Under the pieces are notes generated by a model. It saw only the letters and a list, made by a program, of their open reading frames with translations, was not told the DNA's origin and searched no databases. Both the position numbers and the translations under genes were made by a program. Source: Nocardioides nitrophenolicus (GTDB taxonomy: Bacteria > Actinomycetota > Actinomycetes > Propionibacteriales > Nocardioidaceae). From it: a stretch of DNA of 64,000 bases. Positions 1-8,803 of the stretch are shown one piece after another. Each line of letters starts with the position of its first letter. Positions within the stretch are counted from its first letter, which is position 1. The stretch covers positions 310,001 to 374,000 of the forward strand of contig NZ_JAFBBY010000001.1 in NCBI RefSeq assembly GCF_016907515.1, read 5' to 3'.

Positions 1-561
1 GCCGACGTGGGCGGTGCCGACATTGAGCACCGCCCCGATCGACGGCGGCGCGATGTCGCACAGATAGGAGAGGTGACCGACCCCGCGCGCGCCCATCTCG
101 AGGACCAGGAAGCGGGTGCCGGCGTCGGCGCGCAGCACGGTGAGCGGCACGCCGAGCTCGTTGTTGTTGTTGGCCGCGGTCGCGACCACCGCGGCGTCGC
201 CGGCGAGGGCGCGCAGCACCGCCGCGAGATAGTCCTTGGTGCCGGTCTTGCCCTGGGAGCCGGTCATCGCCAGCACCGTGACGTCGAGCCGGTCCAGGAC
301 GTGGCGGGCCAGCCGGCCCAGCGCGGCCACCGGGTCGGTCACGACCACCGTCGGCGCGCTGGTCGGGCGGCTGCCGAGCACGGCGTGGGCGCCGTCGGCG
401 TAGTCGTGGCCGTCGACCCGCTCCCCGACGACGGCGACGAACAGCCCGTCGGCGAGCGGGGTCCGGCTGTCGACGTACGCCGGAGCGGAGACGGTGACGT
501 CGGCGCCGTGCAGGGTGCCGCCGACCACGTCGGCGATCACCGAGAGCGAGAGCGGGATCAC
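1..561 (-). CDS. murF: MurF, UDP-MurNAc-tripeptide:D-Ala-D-Ala ligase (partial)
   Basis: Cytoplasmic peptidoglycan precursor ligase that adds D-Ala-D-Ala to the UDP-MurNAc-tripeptide. Only about 187 N-terminal residues are present because the gene runs off the left edge. The ATP-binding loop [12 protein letters not shown] is at about residues 100-111, followed by a MurF-like NNNNELGVP segment and the [10 protein letters not shown] stretch. The GTG start overlaps the murE stop by 4 bases (GTGA), which indicates translational coupling inside the dcw operon. The N-terminal UDP-substrate domain is intact. Confidence 0.93.
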   Translation of the reverse strand, partial: MIPLSLSVIADVVGGTLHGADVTVSAPAYVDSRTPLADGLFVAVVGERVDGHDYADGAHAVLGSRPTSAPTVVVTDPVAALGRLARHVLDRLDVTVLAMTGSQGKTGTKDYLAAVLRALAGDAAVVATAANNNNELGVPLTVLRADAGTRFLVLEMGARGVGHLSYLCDIAPPSIGAVLNVGTAHVG

Positions 562-2072
562 GACGCACCACCCGGCAGCTCCGCGAGCAGCTCCCGGACG
601 ACCTCGCGGTCGTCGAACGGGTGGACCACGCCGGCCACCTCCTGGCCGGCCTCGTGTCCCTTGCCCGCGACCAGGACGACGTCGCCCGGTCCGGCGGTGC
701 GCAGCGCGGTCGCGATCGCCTCGCGCCGGTCGCCGATCTCGAGCACCTCGGCGGGCCCGCCGCGGGCTCCGGCCAGCACCTCGGCGCGGATCGCGGCCGG
801 GTCCTCGGTGCGCGGGTTGTCGTCGGTCACGACGACCAGGTCGGCCAGCTCGGCGGCGATCGCTCCCATCACCGGGCGCTTGCCCCGGTCGCGGTCACCA
901 CCGGCGCCGATCACGATCACCAGCCTGCCACGGGTCACCGGGCGCAGGGTGCGCAGCACCGCGTCGACCGCGTCGGGCTTGTGGGCGTAGTCGACCACCA
1001 CGGTCAGGTCGCGGCCGGTCTCGATCCGCTCCAGCCGGCCGGGGACGCCTCCGGCACCGCCGATCCCGTCGGCGACCTGCTGGGGGTCGAAGCCCGCCTC
1101 GGCCGCCGCCGCGATCGCCGCCAGCGCGTTGGCGACGTTGAACTCCCCCGCGAGCGGGACGGCGGCCCGCACCCGCACGCCGCCGGGCCCGTGGACGGTG
1201 AAGGTGGAGCCGTCGGGGCGCTGGTCGATCCCGGAGACGGTCCAGTCGGCGTCACCCCGCACGGCATAGGTGCGCACCGGGACCGACGCCCGGGTCACCA
1301 GCAGCCGCCCGTGCTCGTCGTCGACGCAGACCAGGCCGAGCCGGGCGTGCTCGGGCGTGAACAGCAGCGCCTTGGCGGCGAAGTAGTCCTCGAGGTCGGC
1401 ATGGAAGTCGAGGTGGTCGCGACCCAGGTTGGTGAACACGGCGACGTCGAACACCACGCCGTCCACCCGGCCCATCACCAGCGCATGGCTGGAGACCTCC
1501 ATCGCGCAGGCCGTCACGTCCAGCTCGCCCATCCGCGCGAACAGGCCGTGCAGGTCCGGCGCCTCCGGCGTGGTGAGCGCGGTCTTGACCTCCTCGCCGG
1601 CGATCCGGGTGCCGACGGTGCCGATCACGGCGCTGCGCACGCCGGCCGCGAGCAGGCCGCCGTCGAGCAGTCGGGTGACCGTGGTCTTGCCCTGGGTGCC
1701 GGTCACGCCGATGGTGCGCAGCCGGGCGGCCGGCTGGCCGTAGACCAGCGCGGCGACGGCGCCCAGGACCCGGCGCGGGTCGTCGACCACGAGGGCCGGC
1801 AGCCCGGTCGGAGCGGCCAGGGCCGCGCCCTCGGCGTCGGTCAGCAGCGCCACCGCGCCGGCCGCCGCGGCCTGCTCGGCGAACGCGGCGCCGTGGGCCC
1901 GCGAGCCGGGCAGGGCGGCGTACAGGTCACCCGGCCGGACCCGGCGCGAGTCGAGGGTCACCCCGCTCAGCTCGGCGCCGGTCGAGGCCGGGGCCAGGCC
2001 CAGGGCCCGGGCGACGGTGTCGAGGGACGTCAGCGGCGGGTGAGCAGGGCGGGTGGTGGGGGTGCTCACCAC
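558..2072 (-). CDS. murE: MurE, UDP-MurNAc-dipeptide:diaminopimelate ligase
   Basis: Adds the third stem-peptide residue to UDP-MurNAc-L-Ala-D-Glu in the cytoplasm. The 504 residues match usual MurE length. The Mur ligase P-loop [10 protein letters not shown] is at about 122-131. A DNPR motif at 418-421 is the family signature for diaminopimelate rather than lysine, but it does not tell LL-DAP from meso-DAP. The GTG start overlaps the ftsI stop; a second in-frame GTG one codon later is equally possible. murF follows with a 4-base overlap. Confidence 0.95.
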   Translation of the reverse strand: MVSTPTTRPAHPPLTSLDTVARALGLAPASTGAELSGVTLDSRRVRPGDLYAALPGSRAHGAAFAEQAAAAGAVALLTDAEGAALAAPTGLPALVVDDPRRVLGAVAALVYGQPAARLRTIGVTGTQGKTTVTRLLDGGLLAAGVRSAVIGTVGTRIAGEEVKTALTTPEAPDLHGLFARMGELDVTACAMEVSSHALVMGRVDGVVFDVAVFTNLGRDHLDFHADLEDYFAAKALLFTPEHARLGLVCVDDEHGRLLVTRASVPVRTYAVRGDADWTVSGIDQRPDGSTFTVHGPGGVRVRAAVPLAGEFNVANALAAIAAAAEAGFDPQQVADGIGGAGGVPGRLERIETGRDLTVVVDYAHKPDAVDAVLRTLRPVTRGRLVIVIGAGGDRDRGKRPVMGAIAAELADLVVVTDDNPRTEDPAAIRAEVLAGARGGPAEVLEIGDRREAIATALRTAGPGDVVLVAGKGHEAGQEVAGVVHPFDDREVVRELLAELPGGAS

Positions 2073-3889
2073 TCGACCGGCGTCTGGTTGGGCTGCGCGC
2101 CCGTGGGGGCGACGCCGTAGCGGCGCAGGGCGTGGCTCATCAGCTTCGAGAACGCCGGGCCGGCGACGCTGCCGCCGCCACTGCCGGCGCGCGGGTTGTG
2201 GACCACGACGTAGATGGTGAACCGCGGGTCGTCGGCGGGCGCGAAGCCCGCGAACGAGACGGTGAGGCTGCCGTCGTAGCGGCCGTCGACGACGCGCTGG
2301 GCGGTGCCGGTCTTGCCGGCGACCCGATAGCCCGGGACCGCGGCCTTCGGCGCGACGCCGGCCTCGGGGTCCACCACGCGCTCCATCATCAGCATGGTCT
2401 CGTGGGCGGCGTCGGCGCTGATCACGCGCCTGCTGGTGGCGACGTCGGTGCCGACCGTGGCGCCGTCGTCGGTGCGCGCCTCGCCCTTGACCAGGCTCGG
2501 CGCGACCCGGACCCCGCCGTTGGCGATGGTGTTGACGGCCGAGATCATCTGCACCGCGTTGACCGACAGGGACTGCCCGAACGCGATGCGGTCGCCGACC
2601 TGCGAGGTCCAGGCCGCACCCTGCGGCAGCAGGCCGCGGGTCTCGCCGCCGAGGCCGATCGCGGTCCGGGAGCCGAGTCCGAACTCGGTGAGGTAGCGGC
2701 GCAGCTGGCCGGGCTTGAACTGGTCGGCCGCGAGCACGGTGCCGACATTGGACGACTTGGCGAGGATGCCGGCCAGGGTGAGCTTGAGCGTCCCGTGGTC
2801 CCAGTAGTCGCCGATCGGGCGGTCCTGGCGGTGCAGCTGACCGGGGACCTTGAACCGCTGCTCCTTGAAGGACAGTCCGGCGTCGACCAGCGAGCTGATG
2901 GTCAGCACCTTCTCGACCGAGCCGGGCTCGTAGACGTCGGTGAGCGCCGAGGACTTGTAGAGCTCCTTGGGATAGGCGGCCGGGTCGGAGGCGTCGTACG
3001 TCGGGTAGTCGGCCAGCGCCAGCAGCTCACCGGTCTTGGTGTCCTGGATCAGCGCCATGCCGGACTCGCCGCCGGACTTCTGCACGGTCTGCTGCAGCAC
3101 TCGCTGGGTGTAGTACTGCAGGTCGCTGTCGATGGTCAGGGTCAGGTTCTTGCCGTCGACCGCGGGGGTGACGGTGTTGTCGCCGAGCGGGATCTGGTTG
3201 CCGGCGCCGACCTCGTAGCGCGCCTCGCCGTCCTTGCCGGACAGGTAGGTGTTGAAGGAGTCCTCGAGCCCGGCGAGGCCGATGATCGCGGCGTCCTTGC
3301 CCTTCTTGCCGTTCTCGCCGAGGAAGCCGACCAGGTTGGCCGCGACGGTGTGGTTGGGGTAGACGCGCAGCGGGTCCCGCTCGGTCATCAGCCCGGCGAA
3401 CGGGCGGTCCTTGTCGTCCTTGAACCGCTCCTGGATGTCGGCCACGACCTTCTCGGCCTTGCTCGCCGGCACCTGGCGGGCGATGTACTGGAACCGGCTG
3501 CCCTCGACCCGCAGCTTGCGCAGGGTCTCGAAGTAGTCGACGTCGAGCCGGTCCGCCAGGATCGTCGCCAGCTCGGGCGCGACCGGCTCGGTCACCTTCG
3601 GGTCGGCGACGATCATCCGGCCGTCGACGGTGTCGGCCATCGACGTGCCGTTGCGGTCCAGGATCTCGCCGCGGGTCGCGGGCAGGGTCACCCGCACCTG
3701 GCCCTCCGCGGCGGCCATCTGGGCGTACGACTGCGGGTCAACGCCCTGCAGCTGCACGAGGCGCGCGGCGAACACCGACAGCACGATCGCGATGAGCAGG
3801 AACCCGACGCGCATCCGGCGGTGCGGTGAGCCCCGCAGGACCTCACCGGGGCGACGCCGCAGGCGGCTGGGGAGGGGTCGGCTCGTCAC
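2066..3889 (-). CDS. ftsI: FtsI/PbpB class B penicillin-binding protein (septal transpeptidase)
   Basis: Membrane-anchored septal transpeptidase, 607 aa. A basic N-terminus and one membrane segment (about 27-45) precede the dimerisation domain (GEILDRNG near 74-81) and the transpeptidase domain. All three active-site motifs are visible: SVEK with the nucleophile at S324, SSN at 379-381 and KTGT at 526-529. No C-terminal PASTA domain follows. It lies between the ftsL-like gene and murE, overlapping murE, as in other actinobacterial dcw clusters. Confidence 0.95.
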   Translation of the reverse strand: MTSRPLPSRLRRRPGEVLRGSPHRRMRVGFLLIAIVLSVFAARLVQLQGVDPQSYAQMAAAEGQVRVTLPATRGEILDRNGTSMADTVDGRMIVADPKVTEPVAPELATILADRLDVDYFETLRKLRVEGSRFQYIARQVPASKAEKVVADIQERFKDDKDRPFAGLMTERDPLRVYPNHTVAANLVGFLGENGKKGKDAAIIGLAGLEDSFNTYLSGKDGEARYEVGAGNQIPLGDNTVTPAVDGKNLTLTIDSDLQYYTQRVLQQTVQKSGGESGMALIQDTKTGELLALADYPTYDASDPAAYPKELYKSSALTDVYEPGSVEKVLTISSLVDAGLSFKEQRFKVPGQLHRQDRPIGDYWDHGTLKLTLAGILAKSSNVGTVLAADQFKPGQLRRYLTEFGLGSRTAIGLGGETRGLLPQGAAWTSQVGDRIAFGQSLSVNAVQMISAVNTIANGGVRVAPSLVKGEARTDDGATVGTDVATSRRVISADAAHETMLMMERVVDPEAGVAPKAAVPGYRVAGKTGTAQRVVDGRYDGSLTVSFAGFAPADDPRFTIYVVVHNPRAGSGGGSVAGPAFSKLMSHALRRYGVAPTGAQPNQTPVEW

Positions 3890-3912
3890 GGATCGAGGCT
3901 ACGGCGCGAGGG

Positions 3913-4437
3913 TCACTGAACCGTGGCGGGCACGCCGTCAGTGGTGGCCTTCACCTTCTGCTTGACGGGCGGCGGGTCCAGGCTCGCCGGCCGCTTCGGG
4001 CCCGGCTGTTGGAGCGGCAGCCGGTCCTCGCCGGTGGCGGGCTGCGGGTCGCCGGTGATGCCGGAGCCGAGCTTGAGCACGCCGGCGCCGGTCGTCGGCA
4101 TCACCATGCCGAGCCGCTCGGCGGCCCGGGCGACGTGGGCCGGGTCGTTGAGCTCCTGGAGGTCCATCTCCAGCGCCTCCTGCTGGGCACCGAGGTCGGT
4201 GGCCTGCTTGCGCAGCGCCGTCTCCCGGAAGGATGCCTGCTGCATCGAGGTGTTGAACATCAGCAGCCCGATCACGCCGCCGAGCAGGATCACGCTGACG
4301 AAGGTCACGAAGGGCACCCGCGGCGCGCGGGTGCGCCGGCGCGGGACGACGGTCAGCCGGGCTCGCTCGAGCGCCGCCTGGGCGACGCGAGGAGCGACAT
4401 TGGGGAGCCGGTTGCGCAGCGGTGAGGTGGCGGACAT
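3913..4437 (-). CDS. FtsL-like septum protein
   Basis: A 174-aa single-pass protein in the ftsL slot between rsmH and ftsI. A basic cytoplasmic N-terminus precedes a hydrophobic segment (VPFVTFVSVILLGGVIGLLMF, about 41-61), then a short coiled-coil region (QATDLGAQQEALEMDLQEL) and a proline-rich tail. Size, topology and position fit FtsL/DivIC-type septum proteins, which bind FtsB/FtsQ and support FtsI; sequence conservation in this family is low, so the name rests partly on position. The gene starts 2 bases after the rsmH stop. Confidence 0.75.
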   Translation of the reverse strand: MSATSPLRNRLPNVAPRVAQAALERARLTVVPRRRTRAPRVPFVTFVSVILLGGVIGLLMFNTSMQQASFRETALRKQATDLGAQQEALEMDLQELNDPAHVARAAERLGMVMPTTGAGVLKLGSGITGDPQPATGEDRLPLQQPGPKRPASLDPPPVKQKVKATTDGVPATVQ

Positions 4438-4439
4438 GT

Positions 4440-5423
4440 CTATGCGGCTCCCTTGCCAGATGACCTGCTCGGACGGGTGTTCTCTCGGATGCGCTCGATC
4501 GCGCGAAGTCGGACGGAGGCGGCGCGCGGGTTCTCCTCCACCTCCGCGGGCGTGGCCTGTTCGGCGCCCCGGGTCACCAGCCGGTACGACGGCTCGGCGC
4601 CCTCGGGCACGAACGGCAGGTCGTCGGGGACGTCGAGCCGGGTCGCGGCGGCGAAGGTCCGCTTGACCAGCCGGTCCTCGAGGGAGTGGTACGACTCCAC
4701 GACCACCCGGCCGCCGACGCCGATCGCCTCCACCGCGGCGGGCAGCGCCCGCTGCAGCACCCGCAGCTCGTCGTTGACCTCCATCCGCAGCGCCTGGAAG
4801 GTGCGCTTCGCGGGGTTGCCGCCGGTGCGGCGTGCGGGGGCCGGGATGACGTCGTACAGCAGCTCGACGAGGCGGGCCGAGCTGGTGAACGGCGCGACCT
4901 CGCGCTCGCGCACGATGGCGTCGGCGATCCGGCGGGCCAGCTTCTCCTCGCCGTACTCCTTGAGCACCCGCGCCAGCTCGGCCGCACCGTAGGTGTTGAG
5001 CACGTCGGCGGCGGTCGGCCCGGTGTCCCCCATCCGCATGTCGAGCGGCGCGTCCACGGAGTAGGCGAACCCGCGCTCGGGCAGGTCCAGCTGCATGGAG
5101 GAGACGCCGAGGTCGAACAGCACCCCGGCCACCTCGGGCAGACCCTGGTCGGCGAGCACGTCGGCGATCTCGTCGTAGACCGCCTGCACGCCGGTGAACC
5201 GCTCGCCGTACGACGCCAGCCGCTCGCGGCTCATGGCGAGGGCCTGGGGGTCGCGGTCGATGCCGATCACCCGGGCCCGCGGGCAGCGTTCCAGGACCGC
5301 CTCGGTGTGACCGCCGAGACCGAGCGTGCAGTCGACCAGCACGGCGCCGTCGTCGTCGAGGGCGGGCGCGAGAAGGGCGACGACCCGGTCCAGCAGGACG
5401 GGGACGTGGCGGGGGCTGCTCAT
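4440..5423 (-). CDS. rsmH: RsmH (MraW), 16S rRNA m4C1402 methyltransferase
   Basis: SAM-dependent methyltransferase of 327 aa that modifies N4 of C1402 in 16S rRNA. The N-terminal [10 protein letters not shown] and the SAM-binding [11 protein letters not shown] segment are present, followed by [12 protein letters not shown] and, near the C-terminus, [14 protein letters not shown], all hallmarks of the family. The ATG start lies 1 base after the stop of a 50-aa membrane ORF, so the two are probably co-translated. The leader further upstream carries the mraW-type hairpins. Confidence 0.96.
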   Translation of the reverse strand: MSSPRHVPVLLDRVVALLAPALDDDGAVLVDCTLGLGGHTEAVLERCPRARVIGIDRDPQALAMSRERLASYGERFTGVQAVYDEIADVLADQGLPEVAGVLFDLGVSSMQLDLPERGFAYSVDAPLDMRMGDTGPTAADVLNTYGAAELARVLKEYGEEKLARRIADAIVREREVAPFTSSARLVELLYDVIPAPARRTGGNPAKRTFQALRMEVNDELRVLQRALPAAVEAIGVGGRVVVESYHSLEDRLVKRTFAAATRLDVPDDLPFVPEGAEPSYRLVTRGAEQATPAEVEENPRAASVRLRAIERIRENTRPSRSSGKGAA

Positions 5424-5424
5424 C

Positions 5425-5577
5425 TCAGCGGCCCGCGAGGTGGGTGAGCACGAGCAGGAGCGCGCAGCCGAGGGAGAGGGAGGCGGAGAAGGCCATCAAG
5501 GTGACGGCGTCGCGGGCCTGCTCGCGGACGCGGCGCACACCGGATGCCTCCGGCGGCTGCGTGCGAACGACGCTCAT
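5425..5577 (-). CDS. 50-aa single-pass membrane protein between mraZ and rsmH
   Basis: A small ORF found by reading the reverse strand: ATG at 5577, TGA ending at 5425, 50 residues beginning [14 protein letters not shown] purine-rich GAGGGG ribosome site lies about 6 bases before the ATG. The N-terminal half is charged (RRVREQARD); the C-terminal half is one hydrophobic segment ([18 protein letters not shown]). It ends 1 base before rsmH, so it sits inside the dcw operon and may couple translation of rsmH. No function is recognised; a short cell-division or membrane accessory peptide is a guess. Confidence 0.65.
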   Translation of the reverse strand: MSVVRTQPPEASGVRRVREQARDAVTLMAFSASLSLGCALLLVLTHLAGR

Positions 5578-5599
5578 GCTGACCCCTCGACCCTGGGAA

Positions 5600-5800
5600 C
5601 GGAACCTGCTCGAAAATGAGCGGATCCGCAGAGCCAGGTCCCGGCCCGCTCCCGGTCCGGTGTTCGGGATGCCTTCTGGTGCCGGGGAAGGTGCCCCAGA
5701 AGGCGGGGTTCGGCGTGGCGCCTGTGGCCGGGGAAGGTGCTACAGGTGGACGCCTGGGGAGCGGGAACGGGCTGAGACCTCGTCCTGCGGATCCGCTGTT
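5600..5800 (-). ncRNA. mraW-type structured leader, two hairpins with identical loops
   Basis: Between mraZ and rsmH the minus-strand transcript forms two hairpins, at 5717-5754 and 5671-5704. Their stems differ (CCTGT/ACAGG with outer GGCG/CGCC; GCCTTCTGG/CCAGAAGGC), yet both present the same loop GCACCTTCCCCGGC. The block is flanked by two GCGGATCCGC palindromes (5620-5629, 5787-5796). Position, tandem hairpins and conserved C/U-rich loops agree with the mraW RNA motif described from actinobacteria, a presumed cis-regulator of rsmH and the downstream cell-wall genes. Exact ends are approximate. Confidence 0.7.
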
Positions 5801-5841
5801 GTGTTGTGGTTGCTGGTTGCTGCTGGTTGGTTCGGTGGCGG

Positions 5842-6264
5842 CTAGTCGTCGTCCTCGTCGAGGTCGGCGAACTCCTCCAGGGCCTCGAGCTGGAACTCGC
5901 GCCAGGCGGTGGGGTTCCAGATCTCCAGCCGGTCCCGGACGCCGATCACGACCACGTCGCGCTCGAGTCCGGCGTACTCACGCAGGTGGGCCGGGATGCC
6001 GATCCGGCCCTGCTTGTCGGGGGTGCTCTCGTCGCCGCCGGCGAAGAGCACCCGGGCGTAGCGCCGGGCGGCGCGGTTGGTCATCGGCCGGGCGGCCTGC
6101 CGCTCGGCCTCCTCGGCGAAGACATCGGTCGGCCAGACGACGAGGCACTTGTCCTGTCCCTGTGTGACCACGAGGCCCTCCGCCAGTCGATCCCTGAACT
6201 TCGCCGGGAGGAAGAGGCGGCCCTTGTCGTCGAGCTTCGGGGTGTAGGTGCCCATGAAGAGCAT
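5842..6264 (-). CDS. mraZ: MraZ, transcriptional repressor of the dcw operon
   Basis: A 140-aa DNA-binding protein with two AbrB-like MraZ repeats: GTYTPKLDDKGRLFLPAKFRD near the start and STPDKQGRIGIPAHLRE in the second half. The start is placed at ATG 6264 (MLFMGTYT), matching the family's N-terminus; ATG 6255 is possible, and longer versions would run through the promoter. The tail is acidic (EEFADLDEDDD). It is the first gene of the cluster, and its own binding boxes overlie its promoter, so it probably autoregulates the whole operon. Confidence 0.95.
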   Translation of the reverse strand: MLFMGTYTPKLDDKGRLFLPAKFRDRLAEGLVVTQGQDKCLVVWPTDVFAEEAERQAARPMTNRAARRYARVLFAGGDESTPDKQGRIGIPAHLREYAGLERDVVVIGVRDRLEIWNPTAWREFQLEALEEFADLDEDDD

Positions 6265-6298
6265 CCGGGCCACCCCCAGCCGTCCCACCGGACTCCGC

Positions 6299-6348
6299 CG
6301 TCCTCCACTTTCCCCCACAGTACTCCACTTTCCCCCACCGTCAACCAC
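6299..6348 (-). promoter_or_regulatory. mraZ promoter embedded in five 10-bp MraZ boxes
   Basis: On the minus strand five consecutive 10-base units begin with GTGG: GTGGTTGACG, GTGGGGGAAA, GTGGAGTACT, GTGGGGGAAA and GTGGAGGACG. MraZ is known to bind short TGGG-type repeats spaced 5 bases apart, giving this period of ten. A promoter lies inside: -35 TTGACG (6339-6344), 16-base spacer, -10 TACTGT (6317-6322). Bound MraZ would therefore cover both promoter elements. Predicted transcription start is near 6310, about 45 bases before the mraZ ATG. Confidence 0.85.
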
Positions 6349-6569
6349 CGACGCACCACTTCTCCGGGCGTTTCGCACCACCGCGCGCTCTGAAAGCGCA
6401 GGTCAGCGCGCTGGGAGCGCCGGTGGAGCGGAGTGGAGGAGAAGTGGAGGGCCGGTGGGGAGCACCGGCATCGGCGGGCGGCGCCGACCTGAGTGATGCC
6501 GCGGTTCCCAGCGGCGGCCTAAAGTTGGCGCACCGCAGCGAGGTGGCTGCCGAGAGAGGGAGAACAGCC

Positions 6570-7538
6570 GTGGAGTCGCCGAGCACCGATGTCGACACCG
6601 TTGCCCGGGTCGCCGGCCGGATCCAGGCCAACGTCGAGAAGGTCATCGAGGGCAAGGGCGAGGTCGTCTCGGCCTCGATCGTCGTCCTGCTGGCCGAGGG
6701 TCACCTGCTCCTCGAGGACGTCCCCGGCGTCGGCAAGACCATGCTGAGCAAGGCGCTGGCGCGCAGCATCGACTCCACGGTGCGCCGGATCCAGTTCACC
6801 CCCGACCTGCTGCCGTCCGACATCACGGGCGTGTCGGTGTTCAACCAGTCGACGCGGGAGTTCGAGTTCCGTCCCGGCGGCGTGTTCGCCAACGTGGTCA
6901 TCGGCGACGAGATCAACCGGGCCTCCCCCAAGACCCAGTCCGCGCTGCTGGAGTGCATGGCCGAGCGCCAGGTGACCGTCGACAACATCACCTACCAGCT
7001 GGAGTCGCCGTTCATGGTGATCGCGACCCAGAACCCGGTCGAGATGGAGGGCACCTATCCCCTCCCGGAGGCGCAGCGCGACCGCTTCCTCGCCCGGGTC
7101 TCCATCGGCTACCCGGTCCCGGCCGCCGAGATCGCCATGCTCGCCAGCCACGGCGCGCTCAACCCGCTCGACGACCTGGAGCCGGTGACCGACAGCGCCG
7201 AGATCCGCAAGATGTGCGCGATCGTCAGCCAGGTCCACGTCTCCGACACCGTCCAGCGGTACGCCGTCGCGCTCACCGCCGCCACCCGCAACACCCCCGA
7301 GCTGGTGCTCGGCGCCTCGCCCCGCGCGACCCTCCACCTGGTCCGCGCCGCCAAGGCCCGGGCCGCGCTGCACCGCCGCGACTACGTGCTGCCCGACGAC
7401 CTGCGGGCGCTGATCCAGCCGGTGCTCGCCCACCGGCTGCTCCCCAGCGCCGAGGCGGCGATCGGCGGCCGCAACGTCGCGACCATCCTGGAGGGCATCG
7501 CCGCGCAGGTCCCCGTGCCCGAGCCGACCCCGTCCTGA
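6570..7538 (+). CDS. MoxR-family AAA+ ATPase
   Basis: A 322-aa MoxR-type ATPase, a chaperone-like family usually encoded with DUF58 and VWA or transglutaminase proteins. Walker A (DVPGVGKTMLSKAL) and Walker B (VVIGDEINRASP) are clear, with the family's ATQNPVEMEGTYPLPEAQ sensor segment following. The start is taken as GTG 6570 because a GAGAGGGAGAA ribosome site precedes it at 6553-6563; upstream in-frame residues look non-coding. The DUF58 gene follows within about 20 bases. Confidence 0.92.
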   Translation: MESPSTDVDTVARVAGRIQANVEKVIEGKGEVVSASIVVLLAEGHLLLEDVPGVGKTMLSKALARSIDSTVRRIQFTPDLLPSDITGVSVFNQSTREFEFRPGGVFANVVIGDEINRASPKTQSALLECMAERQVTVDNITYQLESPFMVIATQNPVEMEGTYPLPEAQRDRFLARVSIGYPVPAAEIAMLASHGALNPLDDLEPVTDSAEIRKMCAIVSQVHVSDTVQRYAVALTAATRNTPELVLGASPRATLHLVRAAKARAALHRRDYVLPDDLRALIQPVLAHRLLPSAEAAIGGRNVATILEGIAAQVPVPEPTPS

Positions 7539-7558
7539 CGAGCACCCGCGGTCAGCCC

Positions 7559-8803
7559 ATGCGCCGGCACCTCTCCTCTCTCACCCTCCGCGGCCGGGCC
7601 TTCCTGGCGGCCGGAGCGACCGCGGTCGCCTGCGCCATCGGCTTCGGCCAGCCCGCGCTGACCCGGGTCGGGGTGCTCGTGCTGAGCCTGCCGCTGCTGG
7701 CCGCGCTCGTGGTCAGCCGCCGCAAGCACGACCCGACCGTGGCCCGCACCGTGTGGCCGCGGCTGCTCCGGGCCGGCGAGACCGCGCGGATCGACCTCAC
7801 CATCGCCAGCGACCGCAAGCGCTCCGACGGCGCCCTGCTCGTCGAGGACACGCTCCCCTACGCGCTCGGCGGCCGGGCCCGGTTCGTGCTGCAGGGCCTC
7901 GGCGGGGCCTGGGAGCGCACCGTCTCGTACCCGGTGCGCTCCGACATCCGGGGCCGCTACGTCGTCGGACCCGTCGTCGCCCGCCTGGCCGACCCCTTCG
8001 GCCTGGTCGAGCGCCGGCGGCCGATCGGCGGCACCGCCCAGCTGACCGTCACCCCCCGCGTCGTACCGCTGCCGTCGATCCCGCTGGCCGGCGGCTGGCA
8101 GGGCGCGGGCGAGCACCGGCCCCAGGCCTTCGCGTCCGGCTCGGCCGAGGACGCGAGCGTGCGCGAGTACCGCCGCGGCGACGACCTGCGTCGCGTCCAC
8201 TGGCGCAGCTCCGCGCGGATCGGCGAGCTGATGGTGCGCCGCGAGGAGCAGCCCTGGGAGGCTCATGCGACCGTCCTGCTCGACAACCGGCGCCTCGCCC
8301 ACCGCGGCCAGGGACCCGCGTCCAGCCTGGAGGCCGCCGTGATCGCCGCCGCCTCGGTCGCGGTCCACCTCGAGCAGCACGGCTACGCCGTCCAGCTCTG
8401 CACCGCCGACGGGATCGGCGGCGGCGCACTCGGCGACCCCACCCTCGGTGCCGAGCGCGCGCTCGAGCACCTCGCCGTCCTGGAGATGGCACACCGGGCC
8501 ACCCTCGACGTCGCCTGGTCCGGCGAGCAGGCCCGCGGCGGCGTGGTGGTCGCGGTGCTCGGCGGCTTCCTCGCCGACGACAACGCGGCCCTGCGTCGGA
8601 TCCGGCACGACGCCGGCGCGGCGCTGGCCCTGGTGCTCGACGTCGAGCAGTGGTCCCCCAGCCGCGCCGCACTCGGCGCCGCGGCCGCCGCCCCGGTGAC
8701 CTCCCTCGCCTGGCGGGCCACCTCGCTCGGCCCGCGCGACCATCTCGACGCCGCGTGGCGCGAGCTGGGCCGGGCCCCGGTGCGCGGAGGTGCCCGCCGA
8801 TGA
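7559..8803 (+). CDS. DUF58-domain membrane protein
   Basis: A 414-aa protein with two N-terminal hydrophobic segments (about 14-28 and 33-49) and the DUF58 signature SVREYRRGDDLRRVHWRSSAR near 201-221. DUF58 proteins are fixed partners of MoxR ATPases; their biochemical role is unsettled. The ATG at 7559 is chosen because earlier in-frame sequence overlaps moxR. Its stop overlaps the next gene's ATG (ATGA), so the three genes form one operon. Confidence 0.88.
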   Translation: MRRHLSSLTLRGRAFLAAGATAVACAIGFGQPALTRVGVLVLSLPLLAALVVSRRKHDPTVARTVWPRLLRAGETARIDLTIASDRKRSDGALLVEDTLPYALGGRARFVLQGLGGAWERTVSYPVRSDIRGRYVVGPVVARLADPFGLVERRRPIGGTAQLTVTPRVVPLPSIPLAGGWQGAGEHRPQAFASGSAEDASVREYRRGDDLRRVHWRSSARIGELMVRREEQPWEAHATVLLDNRRLAHRGQGPASSLEAAVIAAASVAVHLEQHGYAVQLCTADGIGGGALGDPTLGAERALEHLAVLEMAHRATLDVAWSGEQARGGVVVAVLGGFLADDNAALRRIRHDAGAALALVLDVEQWSPSRAALGAAAAAPVTSLAWRATSLGPRDHLDAAWRELGRAPVRGGARR

